Shown here in pieces: positions 26,621 through 36,286 of a stretch of DNA of 64,000 nucleotides. Below the pieces are notes generated by a model that made no database searches, was not told the origin of the DNA, and worked only from the letters and a program-made list of their open reading frames with translations. The DNA is taken from the NCBI GenBank assembly GCA_963796675.1, contig CAWCMS010000001.1, forward strand, positions 310,001 through 374,000, given 5' to 3'. Position numbers and translations under genes: made by a program. Position 1 is the first letter of the stretch, and each line of letters begins with the position of its first letter. The DNA comes from CAWCDJ01 sp963796675 (GTDB lineage Bacteria > Acidobacteriota > Terriglobia > Bryobacterales > Bryobacteraceae).

Positions 26621-28201
26621 ATGAAAGGCGCCGAACGCCCATTCACGACGATTAGCGGGGTTCCGATCGCACCGGCTTATAGCGAGAAGGACGCCGCCGG
26701 TATCCCCGCGGAAATGCCGGGAGAGTTTCCATACACGCGCGGCATCCACCGCGACATGTATCGCGGGAAGCTCTGGACGATGCGGCAGTTCTCCGGCTTC
26801 GCGACGCCGGAGGAGACGAATCGCCGATACCATTACCTGCTGGAGCAGGGGCAGACGGGGCTCTCGGTGGCCTTCGACCTACCCACGCTGATGGGCTACG
26901 ACGCCGACCACGCGATGAGCGAAGGCGAGGTCGGTAAGTGCGGCGCTTCAGTGTGCTCGCTCGAGGACATGGAGTTGCTGTTCCGCGGGATTCCGCTCGG
27001 CGACGTGACGGTCTCGATGACCATCAACTCGCCGGCGTCGATTCTGTGGGCCATGTACCTGGCCGTTGCCGAGCAGCAGGGCGTGGATTGGGCGCGGCTT
27101 TCCGGAACCATCCAGAACGACATTCTGAAGGAATACATCGCGCAGAAGGAATATATTTTTCCGCCGCGTCCTTCGATGCGGCTGGTGACCGATACGATCG
27201 AGTTCGGCGCGCGCCACACGCCGCGGTTCAATCCGATTTCGATCAGCGGGTATCACATTCGCGAAGCCGGGTCGACCGCGGTGCAGGAGCTGGCATTCAC
27301 GCTGCGCGACGGCATCGAGTATGTGGACTGGGCGCTCGAGCGCGGGCTCGAGATCGACGAATTCGCACCGCGGCTGAGCTTCTTCTTCAACGCGCACAGC
27401 GATTTTTTCGAGGAGGTCGCAAAGTATCGCGCGGCGCGCCGCATCTGGGCTCTGGTGATGCGCGACCGCTACGGCGCGCGCAGCGAGCGCAGTTGGAAGT
27501 TGCGGTTTCACGCGCAGACGGCGGGCTGTTCGCTCACCTGGCAGCAGCCCTACAACAACGTGATGCGGACGGCGCTGCAGGCGCTCTCGGCGGTACTCGG
27601 CGGTGCGCAATCGCTGCACACGAATTCGCTCGATGAGGCGTACGCGCTGCCGGGCGAGCAAGCGGTGACGCTGGCGCTGCGCACGCAGCAGGTGCTGGCG
27701 TACGAGACCGGAGTGGTGAATACAGCCGATCCGCTGGGCGGCAGCTACTTCGTCGAAAAGATGACGCTCGAGACGGAAGAAGCCGCGGACCGCTACATCC
27801 GGCACATCGACGGCATGGGCGGAATGATCCCGGCGATCGAAGCGGGCTATCCGCAGTCGGAGATCGCAGCGGCCAGCTACCGGTATCAGCGCGAAGTGGA
27901 AGCGGGCACGCGGGTGATCGTGGGAGTCAACCGGTTTCGATCGGACGACCAGCCGATCGAACTGCTGCAGATCGATGAAAGCGCGGCGCGGCACCAGGAG
28001 GCGAAGCTCGCGGCTTTGCGTAAGCGGCGCGATGCGATGCGGGTGCGGAAGGCACTCGACGATTTGAAGCGGGCGGCGGAAGGCACGGAGAATACGATGC
28101 CGCGGCTTTTGGAGGCAGTGCGCGCTTACGCCACGCTGGGCGAAATCTGCGACGCGCTGCGGGAAGTGTTCGGCACCTACCAGGAGACGGCACACCTGTG
28201 A
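26621..28201 (+). CDS. Methylmalonyl-CoA mutase, large (catalytic) subunit
   Basis: The catalytic TIM-barrel subunit of the B12-dependent enzyme that converts (R)-methylmalonyl-CoA and succinyl-CoA. The 526-residue protein has YTRGIHRDMYRGKLWTMRQF and SVAFDLPTLMGYDADH, typical of MCM. Further conserved stretches are RPSMRLVTDTIEFG, NPISISGYHIREAG, RFHAQTAGCSLTWQQPYNN, SLHTNSLDEAYALP and NTADPLGGSYFVE. The B12-binding domain is absent and encoded by the next gene, as in the split archaeal/actinobacterial-type enzymes. The related isobutyryl-CoA and ethylmalonyl-CoA mutases cannot be excluded. A TAAGAT hexamer lies about 14 nt before the ATG. Confidence 0.93.
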   Translation: MKGAERPFTTISGVPIAPAYSEKDAAGIPAEMPGEFPYTRGIHRDMYRGKLWTMRQFSGFATPEETNRRYHYLLEQGQTGLSVAFDLPTLMGYDADHAMSEGEVGKCGASVCSLEDMELLFRGIPLGDVTVSMTINSPASILWAMYLAVAEQQGVDWARLSGTIQNDILKEYIAQKEYIFPPRPSMRLVTDTIEFGARHTPRFNPISISGYHIREAGSTAVQELAFTLRDGIEYVDWALERGLEIDEFAPRLSFFFNAHSDFFEEVAKYRAARRIWALVMRDRYGARSERSWKLRFHAQTAGCSLTWQQPYNNVMRTALQALSAVLGGAQSLHTNSLDEAYALPGEQAVTLALRTQQVLAYETGVVNTADPLGGSYFVEKMTLETEEAADRYIRHIDGMGGMIPAIEAGYPQSEIAAASYRYQREVEAGTRVIVGVNRFRSDDQPIELLQIDESAARHQEAKLAALRKRRDAMRVRKALDDLKRAAEGTENTMPRLLEAVRAYATLGEICDALREVFGTYQETAHL

Positions 28202-28599
28202 GCCCGGCACCGCCGATTCGCGTACTGGTGGCAAAACCCGGGCTCGACGGGCATGACCGCGGCGCCAAGGTCATCGCGCGCGCGCTGCGCGATGCCGGTA
28301 TGGAAGTGATCTACACGGGCCTGAGGCAGACTCCGGAAATGATCGTGAGCGCGGCCCTGCAGGAAGACGTGCAGGTGATCGGGCTTTCGATTCTTTCGGG
28401 CGCGCACAAGGCAATCGTGCCGCGCGTGCTGGAGTTGCTGCGCGAAAAAGAGATGACCGACGTGAAGCTGATCGTCGGCGGCATCATTCCGGATGAGGAC
28501 GCGGCCGAACTGAAGCGGCAGGGCGTTGCCGAAGTCTTCCAGCCGGGAGCGTCCCTCGACGCTATCGTCGGCTTCATTCGAGCTTCCCAGAAATCCTAA
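28198..28599 (+). CDS. Methylmalonyl-CoA mutase, cobalamin-binding subunit
   Basis: A 133-residue free-standing B12-binding domain. It begins PIRVLVAKPGLDGHDRGAKV, with the base-off/His-on motif DxHxxG at D17, H19 and G22. The further GLSILSGAH and VGGIIPDED loops that hold the cofactor tail are present. The GTG start at 28198 overlaps the TGA of the catalytic subunit by 4 nt, so the two subunits are made together. Confidence 0.94.
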   Translation: MSPAPPIRVLVAKPGLDGHDRGAKVIARALRDAGMEVIYTGLRQTPEMIVSAALQEDVQVIGLSILSGAHKAIVPRVLELLREKEMTDVKLIVGGIIPDEDAAELKRQGVAEVFQPGASLDAIVGFIRASQKS

Positions 28600-28600
28600 T

Positions 28601-28634
28601 TCACCGCCAAGGCGCCGAGACGCCGAGAACGCGG
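28601..28634. repeat. Degenerate GACGC/GGCGC-type intergenic repeat, copy 1
   Basis: A purine-rich stretch of repeated short units (cgccaaggcgccgagacgcc and continuing) directly after the mutase stop. A similar element starting with the same tcaccgc lies after lepA at 41584-41620. Such sequences recur in intergenic regions of environmental bacteria; function unknown. Confidence 0.4.
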
Positions 28635-28643
28635 TAATCCTAC

Positions 28644-29597
28644 ATGTCTCAAAAATACGTGCTGTCTATCGACGGCGGGGGTATTCGCGGTATTATCCCT
28701 GCCTTAGCGCTCCTGAAACTCGAGCAGACTACCGGAAAACCGGCGCGGGAACTGTTTTCTTTCGTCGCGGGAACTTCTACCGGGGCGCTGCTGGCCTCGG
28801 CCGTCGCGGCGGGCCTGCCGGCCGCCCAGATCGTCGAGATCTACAAAAGCCGGATCGGCGAAATTTTCAAGCCGGGCACTCCGTGGAACTCCATGAAGCG
28901 GTACACCGCCGGCTACATGTATGACATCGACAACCTGAGCAAAGTGCTCGACCAGGAGTTCGGCGCGGCGGCAAACGCCTGCCTGAATGATTCGCCGATC
29001 GACATTCTGCTCACCGCCAAGGGCCTGGCGGACGGCAAGCCCTGGTACTTCGTCCGCGACAATCCGGTGAACGCGCGGACGACCGGGCGTCTGCGAATGC
29101 TCGATTGCGCGGCAGCCAGCGCGGCAGCTCCCACCTACTTCAATCCGTTCTCGATGGAGGCGGCTCCGGTGGGCGGAAAACTGGTGGACGGCGGGGTCGG
29201 GGTCACCGGAAATCCGGTATACCAGGCATGCGTGGAAGCGTTCCTCTATAGCCAGGGATACAAGCCGGAGGAGACCACCATCATTTCGTTCGGCACCGGG
29301 CGATACGAGGAGAAGGCCAATCCGCATACGATTCTGGACTGGCTGGGCTGGGTCACCGACACCATGCTCCACTCACCACAGGAGCAGCAAAGCGAATTGG
29401 TGGCGCGGCATTATTCAAGTGCCATTTTCTATCGTCTGGAGCCGGAGCTGCCGGCCGCCATCGACATGGACGATATCGGGAAGATCGGAGACCTCGAAGA
29501 CACGGGCAAGAAGTTCGCCGGGCTGGTAGACTGGAGTTTGCTATTTCGAGGTGAGGATTGTTCGTTCCGCGTAAGGGCTCCCAACTGTATTCAATAG
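28644..29597 (+). CDS. Patatin-like phospholipase
   Basis: A 317-residue patatin. Oxyanion loop GGGIRG is at residues 11-16, nucleophile motif GTSTG at 43-47 (Ser45), and the catalytic Asp in DGG at 182-184. These enzymes hydrolyse acyl esters of membrane lipids using a Ser-Asp dyad. No signal peptide is seen, so it is probably cytoplasmic. No CD-NTase, TIR or other defence gene is adjacent, so a CBASS effector role is not supported. Its neighbours are a mutase and bamA, which give no clear functional hint. Confidence 0.92.
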   Translation: MSQKYVLSIDGGGIRGIIPALALLKLEQTTGKPARELFSFVAGTSTGALLASAVAAGLPAAQIVEIYKSRIGEIFKPGTPWNSMKRYTAGYMYDIDNLSKVLDQEFGAAANACLNDSPIDILLTAKGLADGKPWYFVRDNPVNARTTGRLRMLDCAAASAAAPTYFNPFSMEAAPVGGKLVDGGVGVTGNPVYQACVEAFLYSQGYKPEETTIISFGTGRYEEKANPHTILDWLGWVTDTMLHSPQEQQSELVARHYSSAIFYRLEPELPAAIDMDDIGKIGDLEDTGKKFAGLVDWSLLFRGEDCSFRVRAPNCIQ

Positions 29598-29605
29598 TAC
29601 TGCCA

Positions 29606-29642
29606 GGGCAGTTTTCCGGCATGTGGAAAACCGTGCCTGCCC
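29606..29642. terminator. Long hairpin after the patatin gene
   Basis: GGGCAGTTTTCC (29606-29617) pairs with GGAAAA (29625-29630) and, after a bulge, CTGCCC (29637-29642). It begins 8 nt after the patatin stop. It lacks a T-run, so it may be a processed 3' end or a weak terminator. Confidence 0.4.
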
Positions 29643-29795
29643 TTCACACCTGTAGCCTCCGGCACTCGTTGTTGGGCCATTTAAGATCCGCTAAACTAAT
29701 GGCTTAACGATTCTTCGAGAACCGGCTTCGAACGTGAAACTGATTCCCGTGCTCCAACGTTATCGAGTTTGCGCAGAGTGGAAAGGTATGCTTCC

Positions 29796-32794
29796 ATGAG
29801 GTTCTTCAGGCGCGCGCGCCTGGCTGTAGTTCCGGCCTGTCTCTGCGCGCTCAGTCTTCCGCCTTTGTCGGCCCAGACGACCCCGGCCCAATCCCAAGCG
29901 AATCCGCAGCAGGCGCCGGCGAAACAACCGTCACCGCCATCCGGAACTCCGGCAGGGCAGCAGGGGCCTCCCAAGCCAAAGCCCGCGAACCCATTTGAGA
30001 CGGTGCCGGAGGCTCAACAGCCGACGCAGCCGGCGCCGACCCAACCGGCGGCGCCGGGCAGCGCCCGTCCGACGGTCTCGGTGCCCACAGCGGTCCCGAG
30101 CAGCCAGGTCATCGAGGCGATCGAATTTCGCGGCGCCCGGCGCGTACCGCAAGATACTCTGCGCGCCATGATTCTTTCGCGCGTGGGTGACGTCCTGAAC
30201 GAGGAGACTCTCCGCCGGGACTTCATGATTTTGTGGAACACCGGCCGCTTCGACGATATTCGCCTCGAATCGGAACCGGGCAAGACCGGTCTGATCATTC
30301 GATTCGTGGTCACCGAGCGGCGCGTGGTCCGTTCCATTACTTACGAAGGCATTCATTCCGTTACGGTCTCGGAAATTCTGGACCGCTTTAAGGAACGTCG
30401 CGTCGGTTTGTCGGTGGAATCGCAGTACGACCCGGATAAAGTGCAGCGCGCGGTGGTCGCCCTGAAGGAGTTCCTCTCGGAGCGCGGCCGGCAGTACGCC
30501 ACGGTCGAACCGCAGATCGAGCAGATTCCTCCCTCTTCTTTGAAGGTCACCTTCAACGTCAATGAGGGTCCCAAGGTCAAAGTGGGCAAGATCGAGTTTG
30601 TGGGCAACAAGGCCTATAACGACCGTTGGATCGAGCGGACGATGAAGAATCTGCACCCGATCGGGATTCCCTACTCGATCGTGGCGGAAGACCTGTTCGC
30701 GAAGACGTTCGACCAGTCGAAACTGGAAGAGGATCGCGAACGCATCCGCCAGGCTTACCAGGATAAGGGCTACTTCGAGGCCAAGACTCTGGATGACAAG
30801 GTGGTGATCGTGCCGACGGGCGGCCGTGGATGGCGCCTGCCGCTGATCAAGCCGAACAACCAGGGCATCGCGGCCAACATTACGATTCCGGTGGAAGAAG
30901 GCCGGCTCTATCACCTCCGTAACGCCAACTTCGTGGGCGTGAAGTTCTTCCGCGAACCTTCCGTGCTGCTGAACCTGTTCGGCATGAAGCAGGGCGACGT
31001 ATTCTCCACCGACAAGCTGCGCAAGGGCATCGAGAACCTGCGGAAGCTGTACGGGCAGTTCGGCTTTATCGACTTCGTACCCGAGCCCTCCTTCGACATC
31101 ATTCCGAACAGCGACCAGATCGACCTGACCCTGACAGCGGACGAAGGCAAACAGTTCTTCGTGCGGCGTATCGATTTCGCCGGCAACACCACGACGCGCG
31201 ACAAGGTCATCCGTCGCGAGCTGCTGCTGGATGAAGGCGACCTGTTCAACAGCCAGCTCTGGGACTACAGCATTCTGCGCCTGAACCAGCTTGGGTATTT
31301 CGAAATGCTCAAGAAGGAAGACGCCGCCGAGATCCGCCGCAATCCGAACTCGGACACGGTGGATATTACGCTGAAGGTGAAGGAGCGCGGCAAGAACTCG
31401 ATCGGCTTGAACGGCGGCGTTTCGGGCATCGCCGGCAGCTTCGTCGGGCTTCAACTACTCGACTAACAACTTCCTCGGATTGGGCGAAACCCTGTCACTG
31501 GAATCGCAGATCGGTACCCGTATGAAGGACGTCAGCCTCGGGTTCACCGAGCCGTACTTCCTCGACCGGCCGCTGCAACTCGGGTTCGTTGTCTACCTGC
31601 GGCAGTTCAATTACGACCAGGGCCGTGAAGCTTCGATTCTGGCCGGCCAGAACCTGATCCCGCTGTACAACCAGTTGGGAAGCCAGAACCTGCTGAACTA
31701 CACGCAGGACAGCCATGGTTTCAACGTTTCGGCGAGCTATCCGCTGCGGCGCAGCTTCGCCCGCCTCGGCATCACGTATGGCTACGACATTTCGAACGTG
31801 AAGACGCTGACGGATGCGGCAACGTCGTACTTCGAGTACATCAATTTCAGCGGCGTGGCCGGCCCGAATGCTCTCTCGGGGATTCACACCAGCCACATTA
31901 CGCCTTCGTACTCTTACAACACAGTCAATCACCCGATCACGCCGACCGGCGGGCGCAGCCTGTTCATCTCGGCAGATTTCGCGGGCAGCGTGCTGGGCGG
32001 CAACGTGAACACCCTCTCCCCCACGATCGACGCCAAGTACTTCAAGCCGGCGCCCTGGCATAAGTCGCACATTCTGGCGTTTCACCTCATGGGATCATTG
32101 GTAACGGGATATGGCGGTAAGTATGTCCCGCCGTTCTCCCGGAGCTTCATGGGCGGCGAGCAGGACATCCGCGGATTCGAGATTTGGGGAATCACGCCGA
32201 TCGCCTTCATCCCGTCGTCGTCCGCGGTAAACGTGCTGAACGCTGACGGCACCGCACGTACGCAGAATGTCATCAGCGGCGGAACGGTGACCGCACAGCC
32301 GGTGACGATGACGATCCCGAGCTACCAGTTGATCACGCCGGGCGGCGATACGCGCGGTGTGTTCAACTTCGAGTACCGCATTCCGATCGTCGGACCGGTG
32401 ATACTGGCTCCGTTCCTCGATGCGGGCGTGGACAAGATCCTGCGCGCAAGCGAGTTGACGATGGACACGACGCAGGTAACGAACCTGAACACGCAATTCC
32501 CGCAGGCCAATTTCGACGGCAAGGTCATTATTGCTCCCGGAACACAGAAACCCCGCGTTTCGACCGGTCTGGAGCTGCAGGTGATGCTGCCGGTGGTCAA
32601 CGCGCCGTTCCGGCTCTATTTTGCCTACAACCCGTCAACGGTACGCGAGTATATCCAGCCGCCTATCGTGGCGGACCGTTCCATGTTCCCGAACGCGGCT
32701 ACTTTTGCGAACGCGGTGGCCGCTTATCGGCCAGGCATATCCGTTCTTCGAGAAGCGGACGATGTTCCGCTTTACGATCGGCAGGACGTTCTAG
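29796..32794 (+). CDS. bamA: Outer-membrane assembly factor BamA (two frameshifts)
   Basis: BamA folds beta-barrel proteins into the outer membrane. ATG 29796 has a GAAAGG ribosome site. A signal peptide and a Pro/Gln/Ala-rich linker precede five POTRA domains (about residues 100-430, starting VIEAIEFRGARRVPQDTLRA), then the barrel. One extra G in GGG near 31446 breaks the frame; the sequence continues FNYSTNNFLGLGETLSLESQ. A second shift near 32737 hides the C-terminal beta-signal, FRFTIGRTF, which ends at TAG 32792-32794. The lid motif region FMGGEQDIRGF is present. Corrected length is about 999 residues. ompH follows, the normal bamA-ompH order. Confidence 0.92.
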
Positions 32795-32838
32795 AGCCCC
32801 GGGACCAATATGATACTGTTGAATTTAGGAGTTTTCGC

Positions 32839-33457
32839 TTGAAGAAGAATTTCGCATACGCTTTGTTCGTCCTGGGAGTCGCTGCGGTGGCGCACGCCCA
32901 GACCGCGCCATCCAAAGTGGCGATTATTCACATCCAGAATGCGATTCTGGCCACAAAGGACGGGCAGAAGGCGCAGGCCGACCTGACGACGAAGTTCAGT
33001 CCGAGGAAGGAAGCAGATCCAAAAGCTGCAATCGGATGTGAGCCAGTGGCAGGACCAGCTTTCCAAAGGCAGCGCGACCATGAGCGAGGATGCCAAGAAC
33101 AAGCTCATGAAGCAGATCGACGATACCAAGAAGAGGGGGCAGCGCGACGCCGAGGACTTCGATGCCGACGTTCAGCAGGAAGAAGGCAAGATCATGAACC
33201 AGATCGGCTCGAGAATCATGGACGTGATCATTAAGTACTGCACCGCCCACGGGTATTCGATGGTGGTGGACGTCAGCAATCCGCAGACGCCGGTGCTGTG
33301 GGCCGATCCTTCGGTCGACATCACCAACGACATCGTGAAGCTGTACGACGAGGCACATCCGGGAACCGGAGCCACCGCCGCGCCCGCCAAGCCGGCCGGC
33401 GCTCCTGCCCGCCCCGCCGCTACCCGCCCCGCCCCTGCCCCCGCGAAGAAGCAGTAA
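32839..33457 (+). CDS. Periplasmic chaperone OmpH/Skp (one frameshift)
   Basis: Skp/OmpH holds unfolded outer-membrane proteins on their way to BamA. The TTG start at 32839 has a good AGGAG at 32827-32831. The signal peptide is KKNFAYALFVLGVAAVAHAQ. Next comes SKVAIIHIQNAILATKDGQK, and after a frame change near 33006, KQIQKLQSDVSQWQDQLSKG and a charged coiled-coil region. An Ala/Pro-rich tail (GAPARPAATRPAPAPAKKQ) ends at 33457. Position directly after bamA supports the call. Confidence 0.85.
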
Positions 33458-33596
33458 GTCTCCTCGCTAGAGTCTGATTTCGTTCGCGACGGTGCGCCCT
33501 GTAATGGGACGCACCGTTAGCGTATTTTTGCGCGTTTCCCCACGGGTTGGCCGGATCGGTCCGGAAGGCGGTACAATTCTGGGCAGGGGGATGTGC

Positions 33597-34472
33597 ATGC
33601 GAAGTCTAATTGGCTTCAGTATCGTCCTTTTGGCCTCATCCATAGTCTTTGCCCAAAACCGGTCTGGTTTTGTCCCGACCCCAGGTGTGACCCGCGGCTT
33701 CGGCAGTGTGGTATTCCCCGGGGGAACTTCTGCGATGCCGGGAATCCAGCGGACGACCGGCAGCGTAGTCTTTCCGGGCGGCGGCGGCCCGCAGATCGGC
33801 GTTCCCGGCGTCCCGATGCAGGGTCTCGGGTTTACGCAGTTCAGCAATAATGTCGGGACCAATGGAATCGGTCCCGGAGCCACCACCTGGGGCAACCCGA
33901 ACTGGAGCAATATAGGAAACGGCAACGGGAACGGCAACGGCGGGAACTGGAACAATAACAATAACGGCAACTGGAAAGGCGGACGCCGGCGCAATAACAA
34001 CACCGTGGTCTACGCCTACCCGGTATTTGTCGGCGGAGGCTACTACGGTGGTTATTCCGGCGACTATTCCGACCCCAGTGGCTATGGTGCGATTCCCCCG
34101 GATGCGCAGGCACAGTTTCAAGGGCAGCCGCAGCAACAGCAGCCGAATATCGTTGTGATCTATCCACAAGGGCAGGCGCCGCAAGGCGCGCCGGTTCCCC
34201 AATCGCAGGGCCTATATCAGCCGCCGGCCACTCAGCCTTCCGGGGAGCCATTGTCCATAACCGCGGATGATCAGGCAACTCACTACCTGATTGCGTTCAA
34301 GGACCATACGGTCTACTCGGCGGTGGCGTATTGGGTGGATGGCGACACCTTGCATTACTTCACCACGGGCAACACACACAATCAGGTTTCGCTCTCTCTT
34401 GTCGACCGGGCGTTGACGGAGAAGCTGAATAAGGATTCCGGACTCGAAGTGAAGTTGCCGCCGTCGAAATAG
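33597..34472 (+). CDS. Secreted Gly/Asn/Gln-rich protein with a small C-terminal domain
   Basis: A signal peptide (MRSLIGFSIVLLASSIVFAQ) is followed by a Gly/Asn-rich low-complexity region (NGNGNGGNWNNNNNGNW) and a Gln/Pro-rich stretch. A compact C-terminal domain of about 75 residues, from ADDQATHYLIAFKDHTVYSA to LEVKLPPSK, ends the protein. ATG 33597 is chosen because AGGGGG lies 6 nt before it; upstream in-frame starts at 33492 and 33591 are less likely. A -10-like TACAAT is at 33572-33577. The C-terminal domain recurs, from memory, in exported acidobacterial proteins of unknown role. Confidence 0.75.
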   Translation: MRSLIGFSIVLLASSIVFAQNRSGFVPTPGVTRGFGSVVFPGGTSAMPGIQRTTGSVVFPGGGGPQIGVPGVPMQGLGFTQFSNNVGTNGIGPGATTWGNPNWSNIGNGNGNGNGGNWNNNNNGNWKGGRRRNNNTVVYAYPVFVGGGYYGGYSGDYSDPSGYGAIPPDAQAQFQGQPQQQQPNIVVIYPQGQAPQGAPVPQSQGLYQPPATQPSGEPLSITADDQATHYLIAFKDHTVYSAVAYWVDGDTLHYFTTGNTHNQVSLSLVDRALTEKLNKDSGLEVKLPPSK

Positions 34473-34484
34473 GGGCGGCCGGGC

Positions 34485-34496
34485 GGGCTAAAGCCC
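34485..34496. terminator. Short hairpin between convergent genes
   Basis: GGGC-TAAA-GCCC sits in the 53-nt gap between the secreted protein and guaA, which converge here. It is a plausible shared transcription end but is short and lacks a clear T-run. Confidence 0.3.
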
Positions 34497-34525
34497 ACCG
34501 CAGGCTGGATGACCCCACAAGAGAC

Positions 34526-36262
34526 TTATTCCCACTCGATGGTCGCGGGCGGCTTGTGCGTTAAGTCATAGAAGACGCCCGCGATCCCTTCGAGCGCGAG
34601 AAGTTCGGCACAGATGCGCTCCCGAAGAGCGGCATCCATACCTACCGACCGGGCCGTCATTCCGTCCACCGAATCGATCGGTCGCAGGACAATCGATTCA
34701 GCCGCCGCCGAAGTTCCCACCGGAATCAAGATCACCGGAAACTGCCATACCACGCGGTCGTAGTCGCCTTCGTGCGAAAGGCGCCGCACGATGGCGTCGG
34801 CCTGCCGCAGCAGTTCGATGCGAGCGGCGGTCAGGCCGCAGGCCCGTACCGCCATTTGCGGAAGCGGATCTTTCAGAGCGATGGCGGTCACCACCCGGTT
34901 GACACCTTTGAGCCGGTTAATCAGTTCGGTGGCGCGCGCGTGGTCGAGTTCGTCGATCGCCAGAACCGGCGCGTAGGTGCGGGCATCGCCCTGCACTCCA
35001 ACCGAGTTCACCGGCAGGATGCAGCCGTCATCGGTGCGGCGGACGGGAGCGTCGAACTCCGAGCAGAGGCAGCGGATCGCGAGGCCCGGCCCGGGGAATG
35101 GATGGCGATCGAGCAGCTCGGAAGGCAGCGCAAGCTCGCGGCCGACTTCGCGCACCTCATCCTTGTAGAACGATTTCAGCGGCTCGACGATGCTGCCGGC
35201 TTCGATCAGCTTTTGAATCCCCGCGACTCGATTGTGATGGGTCTTGATGAGCGCGGCATTGGCGGTCCCGCCTGACTCGATGGTGTCGGGATAGATGGTG
35301 CCCTGCCCCAGGATCCAGTGCTCGTCGAGCAGATGGCGCGATTCGACAATGCGCTCCTGCACGCGCACGAACTCCTCGCCGATGATGTGGCGCTTCTGTT
35401 CCGGATCGGTAACGCCGGCCAGTGCTCCCAGGAATTGCTCTTCGGCATGCTCGACGGAAACGCCGGGAAGGCGGCGGACGAAATCGGTCTCGCCCTCGCG
35501 CATCAGGCCGGTATCGACATACACTCCGCGGACGCGATCGGACCCGAGCGCCCGTGTGCAAAGCGCGAAGGCCACGCTCGAATCCACACCCCCGCTGACG
35601 AAGAAGAAGACATTGCGATTGCCGGCGCATTCGCGAATCTCCTGCTCGATCAGCGGGACACGGTGCCGCGCGTCCCAATCGTTCACGCAGCCGCACACGT
35701 TGAAGACGAAATTCGCCAGGTATTCCCTGCCGCGCGCAGTGTGGACGACCTCCGGGTGGAACTGCAGGCCGTAGAGCTTGCGTGCCGGGTCAGCGATCGC
35801 GGCGACGGCGCAGGTATCGGTGCGGCCGACCACGGTGAAGCCTTCGGGCACCCTTCCCACCACGTCGCGATGGCTCATCCAGATCTGTTGCGGACCTTCG
35901 AGACCGGCGAACATGGGATCCGAGGTGTCGAAGAGGTCCAGCAGGGCCGACCCATATTCGCCCTTCTCGCCCTTCTGCACTTCCCCGCCCAGCAGGTAGG
36001 CCATCAGTTGCTGGCCGTAGCAGATGCCCAGCACGGGCTGGCCGGTGGCGAAGATGGCAGGATCCACGGTCGGGCTGCCGGCGTCGTAGACACTGCTCGG
36101 ACCGCCCGAAATGATGATTCCGCGGGCTCCCGCGAGCTCGGTGGCAGGAGTGTCGCTGGCGCGGACCTCGGAGTATACGCCGAGGTCACGCACTTTGCGG
36201 GCTTCCAGATGGGTATACTGTCCGCCCGCGTCAAGAACAATAATCTGCGGATTTGGATTCAA
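34526..36262 (-). CDS. guaA: GMP synthase (glutamine-hydrolysing)
   Basis: GuaA aminates XMP to GMP. The N-terminal class I amidotransferase domain has the nucleophile elbow GICYGQQ and LQFHPEVVH. The ATP-pyrophosphatase domain has SGGVDSS and HPFPGPGLAIR. The C-terminal dimerisation domain ends PPATIEWE. At 578 residues it is longer than the usual 510-525, with extra sequence between the ATP-PPase and dimerisation parts (about CLCSEFDAPVRRTDDGCILP and after). The start is a TTG at 36262. It lies 24 nt after ctpA in a minus-strand run. Confidence 0.95.
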   Translation of the reverse strand: MNPNPQIIVLDAGGQYTHLEARKVRDLGVYSEVRASDTPATELAGARGIIISGGPSSVYDAGSPTVDPAIFATGQPVLGICYGQQLMAYLLGGEVQKGEKGEYGSALLDLFDTSDPMFAGLEGPQQIWMSHRDVVGRVPEGFTVVGRTDTCAVAAIADPARKLYGLQFHPEVVHTARGREYLANFVFNVCGCVNDWDARHRVPLIEQEIRECAGNRNVFFFVSGGVDSSVAFALCTRALGSDRVRGVYVDTGLMREGETDFVRRLPGVSVEHAEEQFLGALAGVTDPEQKRHIIGEEFVRVQERIVESRHLLDEHWILGQGTIYPDTIESGGTANAALIKTHHNRVAGIQKLIEAGSIVEPLKSFYKDEVREVGRELALPSELLDRHPFPGPGLAIRCLCSEFDAPVRRTDDGCILPVNSVGVQGDARTYAPVLAIDELDHARATELINRLKGVNRVVTAIALKDPLPQMAVRACGLTAARIELLRQADAIVRRLSHEGDYDRVVWQFPVILIPVGTSAAAESIVLRPIDSVDGMTARSVGMDAALRERICAELLALEGIAGVFYDLTHKPPATIEWE

Positions 36263-36286
36263 ATATCGATGGTAGCAGGAGCGCTC

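Noticed and set aside
26621..28599. Split methylmalonyl-CoA mutase as a broken gene
   Set aside because: The two parts are complete domains with a 4-nt stop/start overlap; a separate cobalamin-binding subunit is a known natural arrangement.
28644..29597. Patatin as a CBASS-type defence effector
   Set aside because: No CD-NTase, ubiquitin-like, TIR or other defence gene is adjacent; neighbours are metabolic and envelope genes.
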